A stretch of DNA of 64,000 nt, taken from assembly GCF_024166365.1 (NCBI RefSeq), contig NC_064825.1, positions 106,034,480 through 106,098,479 of the forward strand. The letters run 5' to 3'. Below, piece by piece: positions 47,396-58,649 of the stretch (its first letter is position 1; every line of letters begins with the position of its first letter). A program made the translations under genes and the position numbers. The notes beneath the pieces are model-generated. The model ran no database searches and was not told the DNA's origin. It was given only the letters and a program-made list of their open reading frames with translations. Source of the DNA: Elephas maximus indicus (taxonomy: Eukaryota; Chordata; Mammalia; Proboscidea; Elephantidae).

Positions 47396-47577
47396 TAATA
47401 TATTTTACTGCAAAAAGATGAAGCCAGACAATTCCACGTTTTCTAAATTTTGTAAAGACTTAGATTTTTGTCCTGATTGCAATATAAAACTATTGGACAT
47501 TTGTAAATATAGAAGTGAAATAAGTTATTTCTCTAGCTTTTTAAAATTGCATTAAATAATCTGGGATTAATGGCTTC

Positions 47578-49245
47578 TTGTTGTTGTTAGGTGCCGTCAA
47601 GTGGGTTCCCACTCACAGCAACCGTATTCACAACACGATCAAACACTGACTGGTCCTGCACCATCCTCACGATTGTTGCTGTGTTTGAGCTCATTGTTGC
47701 ATCCACTATGTCAATCCATCTCCTTGAGGGTCTTCCTCTTTTTCGCTGATCCTCTACTTTACCAAGCATGCTGTCCTTCTCCGGGGACTGATCTCTCCTG
47801 ATAACATGTCCAAAGTACATGAGACGTAGTCTGCCCATCCTTGCTTCTAAGGAGCATTCTAGTTGTACATCTTCCAAGACAGATTTGTTTGTTCTTTTGA
47901 CAGTCCATGTTATATTCAATATTCTGGGCCAACACCACTGTTCAAAGATGTCAATTCTTCTTCAGTCTTCCTTATTCATTGTCCAGCTTTCATATGCATA
48001 TGATGAGATTGAAAATACCAATGGCTTGGGTCAGGCACACCCTAGTCGTCAAGGTGACATCTCTGCTTTTCAACATTTTAAAGAGGTCTTTTGCAAAAAA
48101 TTTTCCCAGTGCAATGCCTCTTTTGATTTCTTGACTGCCTCTTCCATGGGTGTTGGTTGTTAATACAAGTTAAATGAAATCCTTGACAACTTCAATTATT
48201 TCTCCATTTATCATGATTTTGCTTATTGGTCCAGTTGTGGGGATTTTTCTTTTCTTTATGTTAAGGTATAATCCATACTGAAGGCTGTGGTCATTGATCT
48301 TCATCAGTAAGTGCTTCAAGTCTTCTTCACTTTCAGCAAGCAAGGTCGTGTCATCTGCGTAATGCAGGTTGTTAATGAGTCTTCCTCCAATCCTGATGCC
48401 CCATTTTTCTTCATATAGCCCAGTTTCTTGGATTATTTCCTCAGCATAGGGATTGAATAGGTGTAGTGAAAGGATACAACCCTGATACACACCTTTCCTG
48501 ACTTTAAACCATGCAGTATCCCCTTGTTCTGTTCAAATGACTGCCTCTTCATCCATGTATAGATCCCTCATGAGCACAATTACTTGTTCCAGAATTCTTA
48601 TTCTCCACAATGTTATCTATAATTTGGTATGATCCACATAGTCGAATGTCTATGCATAGTCAATAAAACAGAGGTATACATCTTTCTGGTATTCTCTGCT
48701 TTCAGCCTGGATTGATCTGATATCAGCAATGATATCCCTTGTTCCATATCCTCTTTTGAATCCAGCTTGTATTTCTGGCAGTTCCTTGTCAATGTACTGA
48801 TGCAAATTCTTTTGAGTGGTCTTCAGCAAAACTTTACGTGAGTGTGATATTAATGATATTGTTAGATAATTTCCATATTGGGTTGAATCACCTTTCTTGG
48901 CAATAGGCATAAACATGGATCTCTTCTAGTCAGTTGGTCAGGTAGCTATCTTCCAAATTTCTTGACACAAAAGTCTGAGCACTTTCAGTGTTGCACCCAT
49001 TTGTTGAAACAAATCAATTGGTATTCCGTCAAAGCCTGGAGCCTTGTTTTTCACCAATGCCTAATACCTTCAGTGCATCTTGGACTTCTTCCTTCAGTAC
49101 CATAGATACCTGACTATATGCCACTTCCTGAAATGGTCGAAGGTTGGCCAATTATCTTTGGTATAATGACTCTCTGTATTCCTTCCATCTTCTTTTGATG
49201 CTTTCTACATCATTTCATATTTTCCCTGTGGAATCCCGATTTGTA
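47578..49245 (-). mobile_element. RTE copy, 5'-truncated
   Basis: Antisense, from the 3' tail (TTGTTGTTGTTAGGTGCCGTC). Frames on the minus strand carry SVLEDVQLECSLEARMGRL and YFGHVIRRDQS (47587-47919), the palm with an intact YADD at 48350-48361 (NLHYADDTTLLAES), and KGDSTQYGNYLTISLISHS (48650-48916). The endonuclease is absent. Frames are interrupted, so it is dead. Confidence 0.92.
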
Positions 49246-52200
49246 GGCTAGCTCTATTTCTAGTTTTTTGAGCAAACATCATACCATTTTCTATAGTGAG
49301 TGTACCATTTTGCAGACCCACTAGCAATGGGTTTCATTTTCCCCACAAGTTTGCTAACATTTGTTGCCATTTGTTTTGTTGTTGTTTTAATTTTAATTTT
49401 TTATCGATGCCATTTTAGCTGGCTAAGATTGTACCTCATTTCAGTTTTAAGTTGTTTGTCACTAATGTCTAATGATTGTGAATATATTCTCATATGTTTG
49501 TTGCCTGTTTGGAGGAATTCTTTGATGAACTTTCTGCTGATTCCCTTTGCCTATTTCTTGAATGTGTTGTTTGTCTTTTTCTTGCTGATTTGTCAAAACT
49601 TTCTACAGATTTTGGAGATTAGACCCTTATCAGGTAAGTCATTTCCAAAGATTTTTTTTTTTTTTCATCTATTGGCTGTCTATATACTCTTTTAATAAAG
49701 TCTTTTGGTGACCATAAATTTCTTATTTTTATGAGGTCCCATTTATCTATTTTGTCTTCTCTGTTCATGTATTTGTTGTTATGTTTGTTATTCTATTTTT
49801 ACAAAAGCTTAGGTACCACATTTCTGTCCCTATGTGCACTTCTATGAAATTTCATGGTCTTAGGCTTATCTTTTTTTTTAGGCTTATCATTTAGGTGTTT
49901 GACCCATTTTGAGTTACTTTTTGTGTGTGGTGTGAAGTACGGATCCTATTTCATTTTCTGCAGTTTTATACAGTTTAGCCAATACCATTTATTAAAGAGA
50001 CTGTTTCTGCCCTACTGAATGAAGTTTGACCCCTTGTCGAAAATCATTTGCCCATAGACCGCTGGGTTTAATTCTAAGTTCTCAATTCTATTCCACTGTT
50101 CTGTGTATCCATCATTGAACGTATACTAGGTTTTCTTTTTTTAATCACAGTGGCTGCACAGTATGTTTTAATGTTGAGGAGTGTGAGACCTCTTGCTTTG
50201 TTCTTTTTCTTCAGTATTGCTTGTCTATCAGGGGTCTCTTTCCTTTCCATATGATGTTGATCATTAGTTTTTCCATTTCAGTAAAGAATGTTTTTGGGAT
50301 TTTTATTGGGTTTGCATTGTATCTGAAGATCACTTTAATAGAACCGACATCTTCACTATATTAAGTCTAACAATCAATGAACACTGGATGTATTTCCATT
50401 TATGTAATTTTCTTTTAGTCTCTCATAGTATTGTTTTATAATTTCCATTTTATAAGATTTTTTTGTCTCTAGTTAGGTTAATTCCTAGGTCTTTTGTCAA
50501 TTTGGGAGCTATTGTAAATGGCATTGTTTGCTTGATCTTCTATCCTGCAAAGTTGCTAAATTTTTCTATTAGTTCCAATAGTTCTTTTACTTATTTATCT
50601 TTTTTTTTTTGTGTGTGTGTGTGTGTGGCATACTTAGGACTTTCTATGTATAGAATCATGTCATCCACAAATGCAGTTTTACTTCTTTCTTACCAATTTG
50701 GATACATTTTATTGCTCTTTCTCTTCTTGTTGCTATGGCTAGGACTTTCAGTACAATGTTGAATAAGAGTGGTGATAATGGGCATCCTTGTCTTGTTCCT
50801 GTTCTCAAAACGAAGGCTCTCAGCCTTTTTCTGTTGAGTATAATGTTGGCTGTTGGCTTTGCATAAATGCTGTTAATTAAATTGAGAAATTTTCCTTCTA
50901 TACCTGCTTCACTGGGAGTTTTTGTCAGCTGAGGGTGTTGAATTTTATTGAATGCTTTTTCTGCATCAGTTGCTAGGATCATATGGTTCTTTATGTTGTG
51001 TATCAAGTTGATTTTTTAAGTTTGAATCACCCATGTCATCCTGGTATGAATCCACTTGATTACTGTGTATGACTTCTTTGATATGTGGCTGAAGTCGGTT
51101 GGCTGGAATTTAGTTGAAAATTTTTTCACTTATGTTCCTAAGTGATATTGGTCCGTATTTTCCCTTTTCATGATGTCTTTGCCTGGTTTAGGTATTGTGG
51201 TTATGCTGCATTCATAGAAAAGGTTTGGTAGTGTTCCTTTCTCTTCTATGTTTTTGAACAGTTTGAATAGGATTGGTGTCAAGCCTTCTCTGAAAGCATG
51301 ATGGAATTATCCAGTGTAGCCATCTGGTCCTGGGCTTTTTCCTGTTGGCAGTTTTTTGATGACATCTTCAACATCTTCTTTGTAGTGGATCTGTGTAAAT
51401 TTTTTACCTCTGTTTGTGTTAGCTTGGGTAGGCCGTGTGTGTCTAGGAATTTGTCCGTTTCATCCAGGTTTTCAAATTTGTAGGAATACCATTTTTCATA
51501 GTAATCAGCTATGACCTTCTTTACCTCTGTTGGATAGGATTCATGTGATCCGTTTCATTTCTTAATTTGGTTATTTGCACTCCACATTTTTTTTTTCCTT
51601 TATCAATCTAGCCAGTCATTTCTCTGTTTTATTGATCCTTTCAAAGGACCAACTTCTGGTTTTGTTGATTCTTTCTATTCTCTTTCCATTTTCTGTTTAG
51701 TTTATTTCTGCCCTGATCTTTATTATTCCTTTTTTTTTTTTTTTGGTAACTTACAGCTTCTTTTCCTCTTCCTTTTCTATTTGTTACAGTTGTCCATTTA
51801 AATTAATGATTTTGGATCTTTCTCTTTTTTTTTTTTTTGTTTGTATTACATGCACTTATTGCTGTGAATTTCCCTCTGAGTACTGCTTTTGTTGTTTAAC
51901 AAATGTTGATAAGTTGTGATTTCATTTTCACTTGATTCTAGGAGTTTTGTAAATTCACTTAGGATTTCTTCTATGACTCAATAATTTTTAGTAATGTATT
52001 ATTTTTTTCTGTGTTTTTATCTTTTTGTTGCTTTTTCTGTTGTTGATTTCTAGCTTCATACCATTATAATCAGAGAAGATGCTTTGTATGATTTCGATCT
52101 TTTTAAATTTGTTGAGATTTATTTTGTCCTTTTTTTTTTTTTAGCATAGGTCTGTTCTAGAAAATGATCCCTGTGTGATGGAGAAAAACATGTATTCTTC

Positions 52201-53315
52201 TGATTCTGGGTACAGAGTTCTATATATATATTTATTAAGTCCAATTGATTTATGGCTTTATATAAGTTCTCAATGTCCTTAGTGATCTTTTTAGATGTTT
52301 TATCTATAACTGAAAGTGGTATGTTGAAGTCTCCTAACATTGTGAAGTTGTCTATTTCTCCTTTCCTATTAGTTAGTATTTGTTTCATGTACTTTGGTGC
52401 ACTGCTGTTAGGTACATATATATATTTATAATTGTTATGACTATTTGCTAAATTGGCCCTTTCGTTATTATGTAGTGTCCTTCTTTATTTCTTGAAGTAA
52501 ATTTTGATTTAAAGTCTACTTTGCTGATATTCGTATGGCCAACCCTGCACTTAATTTTTTATGTGTTGCATGGAATATTTTTTCCATCCTTTTATTTTCA
52601 GTCTGTTTGTGTTCTTGTGTCCAAGGTATGTTTCATGTAGATAGCAAAAGGATAGATTTTTTTTTTAATCTATTTTGCCACTGATTTCCTTTTGCATGGG
52701 GTGTTTAAACCATTTACATTTAAGTTTATTACTGAAAAAAATATGTCTACCTCATTCAGATTGCTCTTTGTTTTTTGAGTGTTTCATGTTTTCTTTGCTT
52801 CTTTATTCTGATTTTTCTGTTTTTGTTTGTATATGGTAGCTTTATTGTGATGAACTTTTCTGCCTTCTTCCTTCATTTCTTATGAAGGTTTTTCCTTGAT
52901 GATTTCTTAGTGGTTACCACATATATTGCATCACACAACTTACAATTGTGACAATGTTTAACATATGAACAACTGTTACCATACGAACTTAACAAAACAA
53001 ATCTATTTCGGATATGCTCCTCCCCCTATTTCTGTTGGTGTGTCTCCATTAGCATCAATATTCAACCTATATTTGATGAGTTTACTTTGTGCTTATTTCT
53101 TATAAACTGGATGTTGTATTGTTTGTGGTATTTAATTAAGGAATTTATTCCTTGAAAATACCATATACTTTTCCTTAGAGTTGTTCCATTTTTTGGAAAA
53201 CTTTGTCTTATTTTTTATTAATTTATTTATTCCATGTATAAATGAAAATATTTATTTAATGCTCTTGCCCTTCCATTTGGAGTTTTTTTTTTTTTTTGAT
53301 TAAAACTTGCAAAGC
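49246..53315 (-). mobile_element. L1 LINE, older copy, main part
   Basis: Antisense and more diverged than the L1 at 1-4188. The 3' UTR starts near 49246. ORF2 includes a reverse-transcriptase piece at 50656-51006 ([39 protein letters not shown]) and an endonuclease piece at 52119-52388 (MLGDFNIPLSVIDKTS, AINQLDLINIYIELC). The element is broken at 53315 by an RTE and continues at 54392. Confidence 0.9.
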
Positions 53316-54391
53316 TTCTCTGTTGTTGTTGTTAGCTGATGTCGAGTCGATTCTGACTCATAGCAACTCTATGTACGACAGAACGAAACACTGCCCAGTC
53401 CTGTGCCCTCCTCACAATCCTTACTACGCTTGAGCACATTTTCATAGCAGCTAAGTCAATTCGTCTCACTGATGGTCTTCCTCTCATTCATTGACCCTCT
53501 ACCCTACCAAGCACGATGTCCTTGTCTAGGGACCAATCACTCCTGATAAAATATCCAAAGTACGTGAGACGCAGTCTCACTTTCTTTGCCTCTAAGGAGC
53601 ATCCTGGTTGTACTTCTTCCAAGGCAGATTTGTTTATTCTTTTGGCAGTCCATTGTAGATTCAATATTCATCACCAGCACCACAATTCAAAGGTGTCTAT
53701 TCTTCTTCCCTCTTCCTTATTCATTGTCCAGCTTTCACATGCATATGAGGTGATTGAAAACACCACGGCTTGCATCAGTTTCACCTTAGCCTTCGAGGTT
53801 ACATCTTTGCTTTTCAACACTTTAAAAAGGTCTTTTGCAACAGCTTTACCCAATGCAATGCGTCTTTTGATTTCTTGACTGCTGCTTCCATGGCTGTTGA
53901 TTGTGGATCCAAGCAAAATGAAATTCTTGACAGCTTTAATCTTTTCTCCATTTATCATGATTTTGCTTATGGGTCCAGTTGTGAAGATTTTTGTTTTCTT
54001 TGTGTTGGGGTATAATCAATACTGAAGGCTGTGATCTTTCATCTTAATCAGTAAATGCTTCAAGTCTTCTTCACTTTCAGCAAGCAAGGTTGTGTCATCT
54101 GCATAACACAAGTTATTAATGAGTCTTTCTCCGATCTTGATACCCTATTCTTCATATAGTCCAGTTTCTTGGATTATTTGCTCAGCATACAAATTGAGTA
54201 GGTATGATGAAAGGACTCAACCCTGATGCACAACTTTCCTGACTTAAACCACACAGTATACACTTGTTCTGTTCGAATAACTGCCTCTCGATCTAGGTAC
54301 AGGTACTATGTACAGGTTCCTCACGAGTACAGTTAATTGTTCTGTAATTCCCATTCTTCACAATGTTATCCGTAATTTGCTATGGTAGTGG
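53316..54391 (-). mobile_element. RTE copy nested in L1
   Basis: Antisense, from CTGTTGTTGTTGTTAGCTGA to about 54391. It has a YADD box (NNLCYADDTT) near 54090-54105, and the frame at 53671-53958 reads VKNFILLGSTINSHG and RRIDTFELWCW. L1 sequence on both sides (53300 and 54395) joins up when the RTE is ignored. It is therefore younger than the L1. Confidence 0.9.
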
Positions 54392-54587
54392 CAAATTCTC
54401 AGAGCTTCTGTTTGTTTGGTAATGTCTTGATCTGCCTAATTTTTGAATGAAAACTTTGTTAGGTAAAGATTTCTTGGTTGGCAATTGTTTTCGTTCAGTA
54501 TTTTATATATGTCACTCCATCTTCTTCTGGCTTCTAGTGTTTTTGACTAGAAATCTGCATTGATTCTTGTGAAAGACCCTTGATATG
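54392..54587 (-). mobile_element. L1 LINE, continuation (ORF1 end)
   Basis: Right-hand remainder of the L1 split by the RTE. It matches the antisense ORF1 3' end seen at 2810-2990 in the first L1 (for example GGCAAATTCTCAGAGCTTCT and GTCACTCCATCTTCTTCTGG). It ends where an LTR starts at 54588. Confidence 0.85.
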
Positions 54588-57500
54588 TGTCTTAGTTATC
54601 TAGTACTGCTATAACAGAAGCACTACAAGTGGATTGCTTAACAAACATAAGTTTATTCTTTCACTGTCTAGGAGGATGAAAGTTTGAATTCAGGGTGTCA
54701 GCTCCAGGGGAAGTCTCTCTCTGTTGGCTCTGGGTGGAAGTCCTTTCCTTCAATCTCCCCCTGGCCTAGGAGCTTCTCAGCACAGGGACCCCAGGTCCAA
54801 AGGATACACACACCCCTGGCTCTTCATTCTTGGTGGCATGAGTTCCTATAAAGTGGCCGTAGCACTGTGGCTGTCCACTTTTCAGTGGTGCCTGCATATC
54901 ACACAGAACCATCTGTAAGCCAGGCATGAGATTATTCTTCCTCAGTCAAATGATCATAAGGAAGTCTCCATGAGGCCATAGGTGAAGACCAGGAGATGGA
55001 AGGTAATGTGACAGGAGTGGAGACCATGGGTATTTGGGCCACTTCTTATGCAACTTACTTGTGTCCTCAGGTCCTGCTCAGACCTGATCCCGTATATACC
55101 ACTTCTGTTTAATTCATCTCCAACTTTATGACTCTGTGGGTCAGACAACACCCAGTTCATGGTGGGCAGCTCAGGCTGCATGGTGACTTAGTATCCCATT
55201 TAAGTGTTCAGTCTCTACTAAAGCCCAGTAACAAGACAAAAGTTTTTTTTTTTTTTTTTTTTTTTCTCAAAGGACAGTAGTTATCTGCAGAGAATGGCTT
55301 TACTTCAAAATCTTAAGCATCTGTGTTATGATTCATCAATAGGCACCTGTCAAAGACTGCAAATAGTATGTCTATCTGCCACTGACACTTAGAGCACAAT
55401 TGAGTCAGCTGAATCATATGTCCCAAGTGGCAGGGAAGCTTGCACAGCAGCCTGAACCTATTGCAGAGTTGTCCTTGTTCTGGGTCCCATTCAAAAACTA
55501 GGAGCTTTTTGAGTTACTTGATAAAGAGGGTGGAGTAGCACACCAAAATGAGGAGTATGTTGCTTTCACAATCCAAAGAGGCATTGTGCCTCATTTTTAG
55601 TTGTGGGAGGGGCCTGATGCAATAACTTATCCTTCACTCTAGAAGGAACATCTCAATATGCCCCACATCACTGGACCCCTAGAAATTTCTCTGAGGTGGA
55701 AGGCACTTAAACTTTTGTGAGATTAATTTCTCACCCTCTAGCACACAAATGACTTACCAGTAAGTTAGAGTCATTGACACTTCTTTTTCATTTGTCTGAT
55801 CAACATAGTGTCATCAGTGTAATGGATCATTGTAATGTCTTATGGAAGGGAAAGTCAGTCAAAGTCCTTGTGAACTAAATGATGACATAGGGCTGGAGAC
55901 TTGGTGTAGCTCTGCGGTAGGCAACTGAAGGTGTATTGCTGGCCTTGCCAGCTGAAGGCAAACTGTTTGTGGTGGTTCTTTGAAATGAGTATGGAAAAAA
56001 AGGCATTAGCTGAGATCAATAACTGCATACCAGGTTCCAGGAGATGTGCTAATTTGCTTAAGCAATGAAACCACATCTGTAATAGCAGCTACAATTGTAG
56101 TCACTACCTGGTTAAATTTTCTATAATCCGCTGTCATTGTCAAAGATCCATCTCTTTTTTCCACAGGCCAAATAGATGAGTTGAACGAGGATGTGGTGGG
56201 AATAACGCTTTCTTGGATTGAATTATGTCCCCCGCCCCCCCAAAAAAGGTATGCATCAATTTGGCTTGGCCATGATTTCCAGTATTGTGTGGCTGTCCTC
56301 CATATTGAGATTGTAATTTTATGTCAAAGAGAATTAAGATGGGATTGTAACACCCTTATTAAGGTCACATCCCCGATCCAATGTAAAGGGGGTTTCCCTG
56401 GTGTGTGGCCTGCACCACATTTTATCTTACAAGAGATAAAAGGAAAGGGAAGTAAGCAGAGAGTGCGAGACCTCATACCACCAAGAAAGAAGCACTGGGA
56501 GCAGAGTGAATCTTTTGGACCTGGGGTTCCTATGAGGAGAAGCTCCTAGTCCAGGAGAAGATTGATGACAAAGAGCTTCTACCAGAGCTGAAAGAGAAAG
56601 CCTTCCCTTGGAACTGACACCCTGAATTTGGACTTCTAGCCTACTAGACTGTGAGAGAATAAATTCCCCTTTGTTAAAGCCACTCACTGATGGTATTTCT
56701 GTGATAGCAGCACTAGATGACTAAGGGAAAATCCTTGCATCCTTCAAGTCCTTGATGGTGGCAGTAATCTCTTCAGTCTCTCCTGGAATGCAGTATTACT
56801 TTTGGTTTACTATTTTCCTATGTACGGGCAGTTCTAATGTCTTCCACTTGGCTTTTCCTATCATAATAGCTCTTATTCCATTTGTCAGGGATCCAATGTG
56901 GTGTTTCTTCCAGTTGCTGAGTGTATCTATTCCAAATATACATTCCTGAACTGGGGAAATCACTAAAGGATGGGTTCAGGGACCCACTGGACATACTGTA
57001 AGATGGACATGAGTTAAGACTCCATTAATAACCTGATTTCCATATACCCTACACTGACTGGTGGGCCACAGTGACATTTTGGGTCTCCTGGAATTAGCGT
57101 CAGTTCAGAGCCAGAATCCAGTAATCGCTGAACAGTCACTCTTGTAAAAAGCTATAGATCCCTTTGGGGAAAGATGGGAGAATTATCAACCGTATAAATT
57201 TTTGGCAGTCTATTGGTGTCCTTCCTCAAGAGGACCTGCCTCCCCTTGATTCAAGGAGTCGTAGGTCTTTAAACTCACTCAAATCTATTTTTTGATAAAT
57301 AAAAAAAATTTATTGAGGGACCATGATTCTCTATTCTGGCAATTCAGGTTAGACTGCTGTTTACTTGACCTAGCATTCATCGGCTTGTACAGATAAAATA
57401 AATATTTACTAGGTTTCCTATCTACTTCACTCCTAAGGACTCCATGACTAAGTAGCCAATGCTGTAAATCCATATCAGTCAGACACATCTGATTACTGCT

Positions 57501-57598
57501 TTGACTCTGCTGTCCATTACAGTAAGAACAGCCACCTTGTCTTTGCAGGTTGAGTGCTGACTCTTGGCCTTGACCACCATAAGATCCAATTTTTTTTT
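54588..57598 (-). mobile_element. ERVL provirus fossil with 3' LTR remnant
   Basis: Antisense relic of an ERVL-class endogenous retrovirus. From left to right are an LTR remnant (54588 to about 54845), the integrase/RNase H side of pol (about 54850-55700), the reverse transcriptase (about 55750-56200), the protease/pol start (about 56730-57270), and the gag end with the nucleocapsid region (to about 57598). The 5' LTR and most of gag are missing. It is broken in many places and old. An opposite-facing LTR is inserted at 56207-56727. Confidence 0.82.
56207..56727 (+). mobile_element. Solo LTR fossil nested in the ERVL relic
   Basis: A complete-looking ERVL/MaLR-type LTR in plus orientation, from TTGGATTGAATTATGTCCCC to GCAGCACTAGATGACTAAG. 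It interrupts the reverse-transcriptase part of the ERVL relic, which continues at about 56728 (CCTTGCATCCTTCAAGTCCT). It belongs to the same family as the LTRs at 30754 and 62743. Confidence 0.82.
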
Positions 57599-57619
57599 TT
57601 TTTAGTTAGGCATCTTAAT

Positions 57620-57670
57620 TCAGTTAGAGCAATTTCCACTGAAAAGGCTGTATATAAGTGAAGATGTTAA
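57620..57670 (-). pseudogene. Olfactory receptor C-terminal relic (copy B)
   Basis: Minus strand reads LTSSLIYSLFSGNC at the place where copy A has LTPSPSYSLRNKDIMETI. Only the LT..IYSL of the TM7 end can be recognised, and the RNKD part is lost. Identity as an OR depends on the copy A partner at 15984-16037. Confidence 0.45.
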
Positions 57671-57911
57671 GTAAATTCCTTAATTACAAATGTGATCATA
57701 ATTACAGACTGTAACAATGTCATTGATAAACTAAGTCAATGTTAGGTGTGCTCTTAACGTGTTAATTCTCATAAAAAGTCTGTAAGGTTCTTTTTTTTTG
57801 GTCAAATATAAAAAGGGACAATTAAGGATTAAATAATTTTACAAGTCAAAGAAAAACTTATGTGATGAAGGCCTAACTCAAACCCAGGTCTGGACATAGA
57901 TCATAGGTAAG

Positions 57912-58072
57912 AACAAAAAAACCAAACCCATTGCTGTTAAGTCAGTCAGACTCATAGGCACCCTACAGGACAAAGTAGAACTGTCCATAACTTATCTAAG
58001 GGGTAGCTCGTGGATTTGATCTGCCCTATTTTGGTTAGCAGCCATAGAACCTAACCACTGCTCTAGCAGAGA
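57912..58072 (-). mobile_element. AfroSINE, short type
   Basis: Reverse-oriented, from ACCAAACCCATTGCTGTTAA to CACTGCTCTAGCAGAGATTC. Moderately diverged. Confidence 0.88.
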
Positions 58073-58361
58073 TTCAGAACATGGGTAGTGAGTTAAAATA
58101 CTTGTATGTATGTGAAGTAGGAAAGATTATGCAAACTCTTTGTGTCTCTCTGTTTTGTTCATCTATAAAATAACGTGAGAGCATTAACACTTTAAGTCCC
58201 AACAAGCCCCAGAAGGTGAAGTACGAAGTGTGACTCAGGAAGAGGTAAGCTACACTTCAAAAGAACTGTGTGAATTTTCTAATACATACAAACAAAAATC
58301 TGGGGAATATATGTGGGAATGGCTGGTGGACCCAAACTGCCAAAGTGTTCTCTATAGAAAA

Positions 58362-58640
58362 TCTTAAGCACTTTCATGGATTTCCATTGTACTTGGAATA
58401 ATTCAAATTTCTTCCCAGGAATTAAAAACTGTTGTATAACTTGGCCCCTACCTTTATTTCCATGCTTACCTGCTAACACATTTTTTCCCCAGGCAATTGG
58501 CTCTTGAGGCTTCTAAGAATGTAAAACTTAATGGTCTTCTTTTGCTTTTTCATCTACCTAAAATAATCTTTAAATAGTTATGCCTTCTAGCTATTTAGGA
58601 CTCAGTTCAAATGTTACTTCTTCAGAGAGGATTTTCCAGG
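58362..58640 (+). mobile_element. L2 LINE fragment
   Basis: Same L2 part as 33590-33885 (GGATTTCCATTGTACTTGGA to GGACTCAGTTCAAATGTTAC). A piece probably continues at 61873 beyond the RTE inserted at its right end. Confidence 0.7.
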
Positions 58641-58649
58641 TTTACCATG

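Larger units (their letters stand above)
35077..57755 (+). repeat. Segmental duplication, copy B
   Basis: Partner of 4189-16120, in the same orientation. It starts AAGAGGTTATTTCTTAAAAT. The matching core blocks are spread over 22.7 kb because copy B received more insertions: four short AfroSINEs, an LTR-like element, three RTE copies, an L1 and an ERVL. The left flank (34710-35076) has no partner here, because the corresponding side of copy A is replaced by the L1 at 1-4188. The right edge is the last matched block, around the OR relic. Confidence 0.8.
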
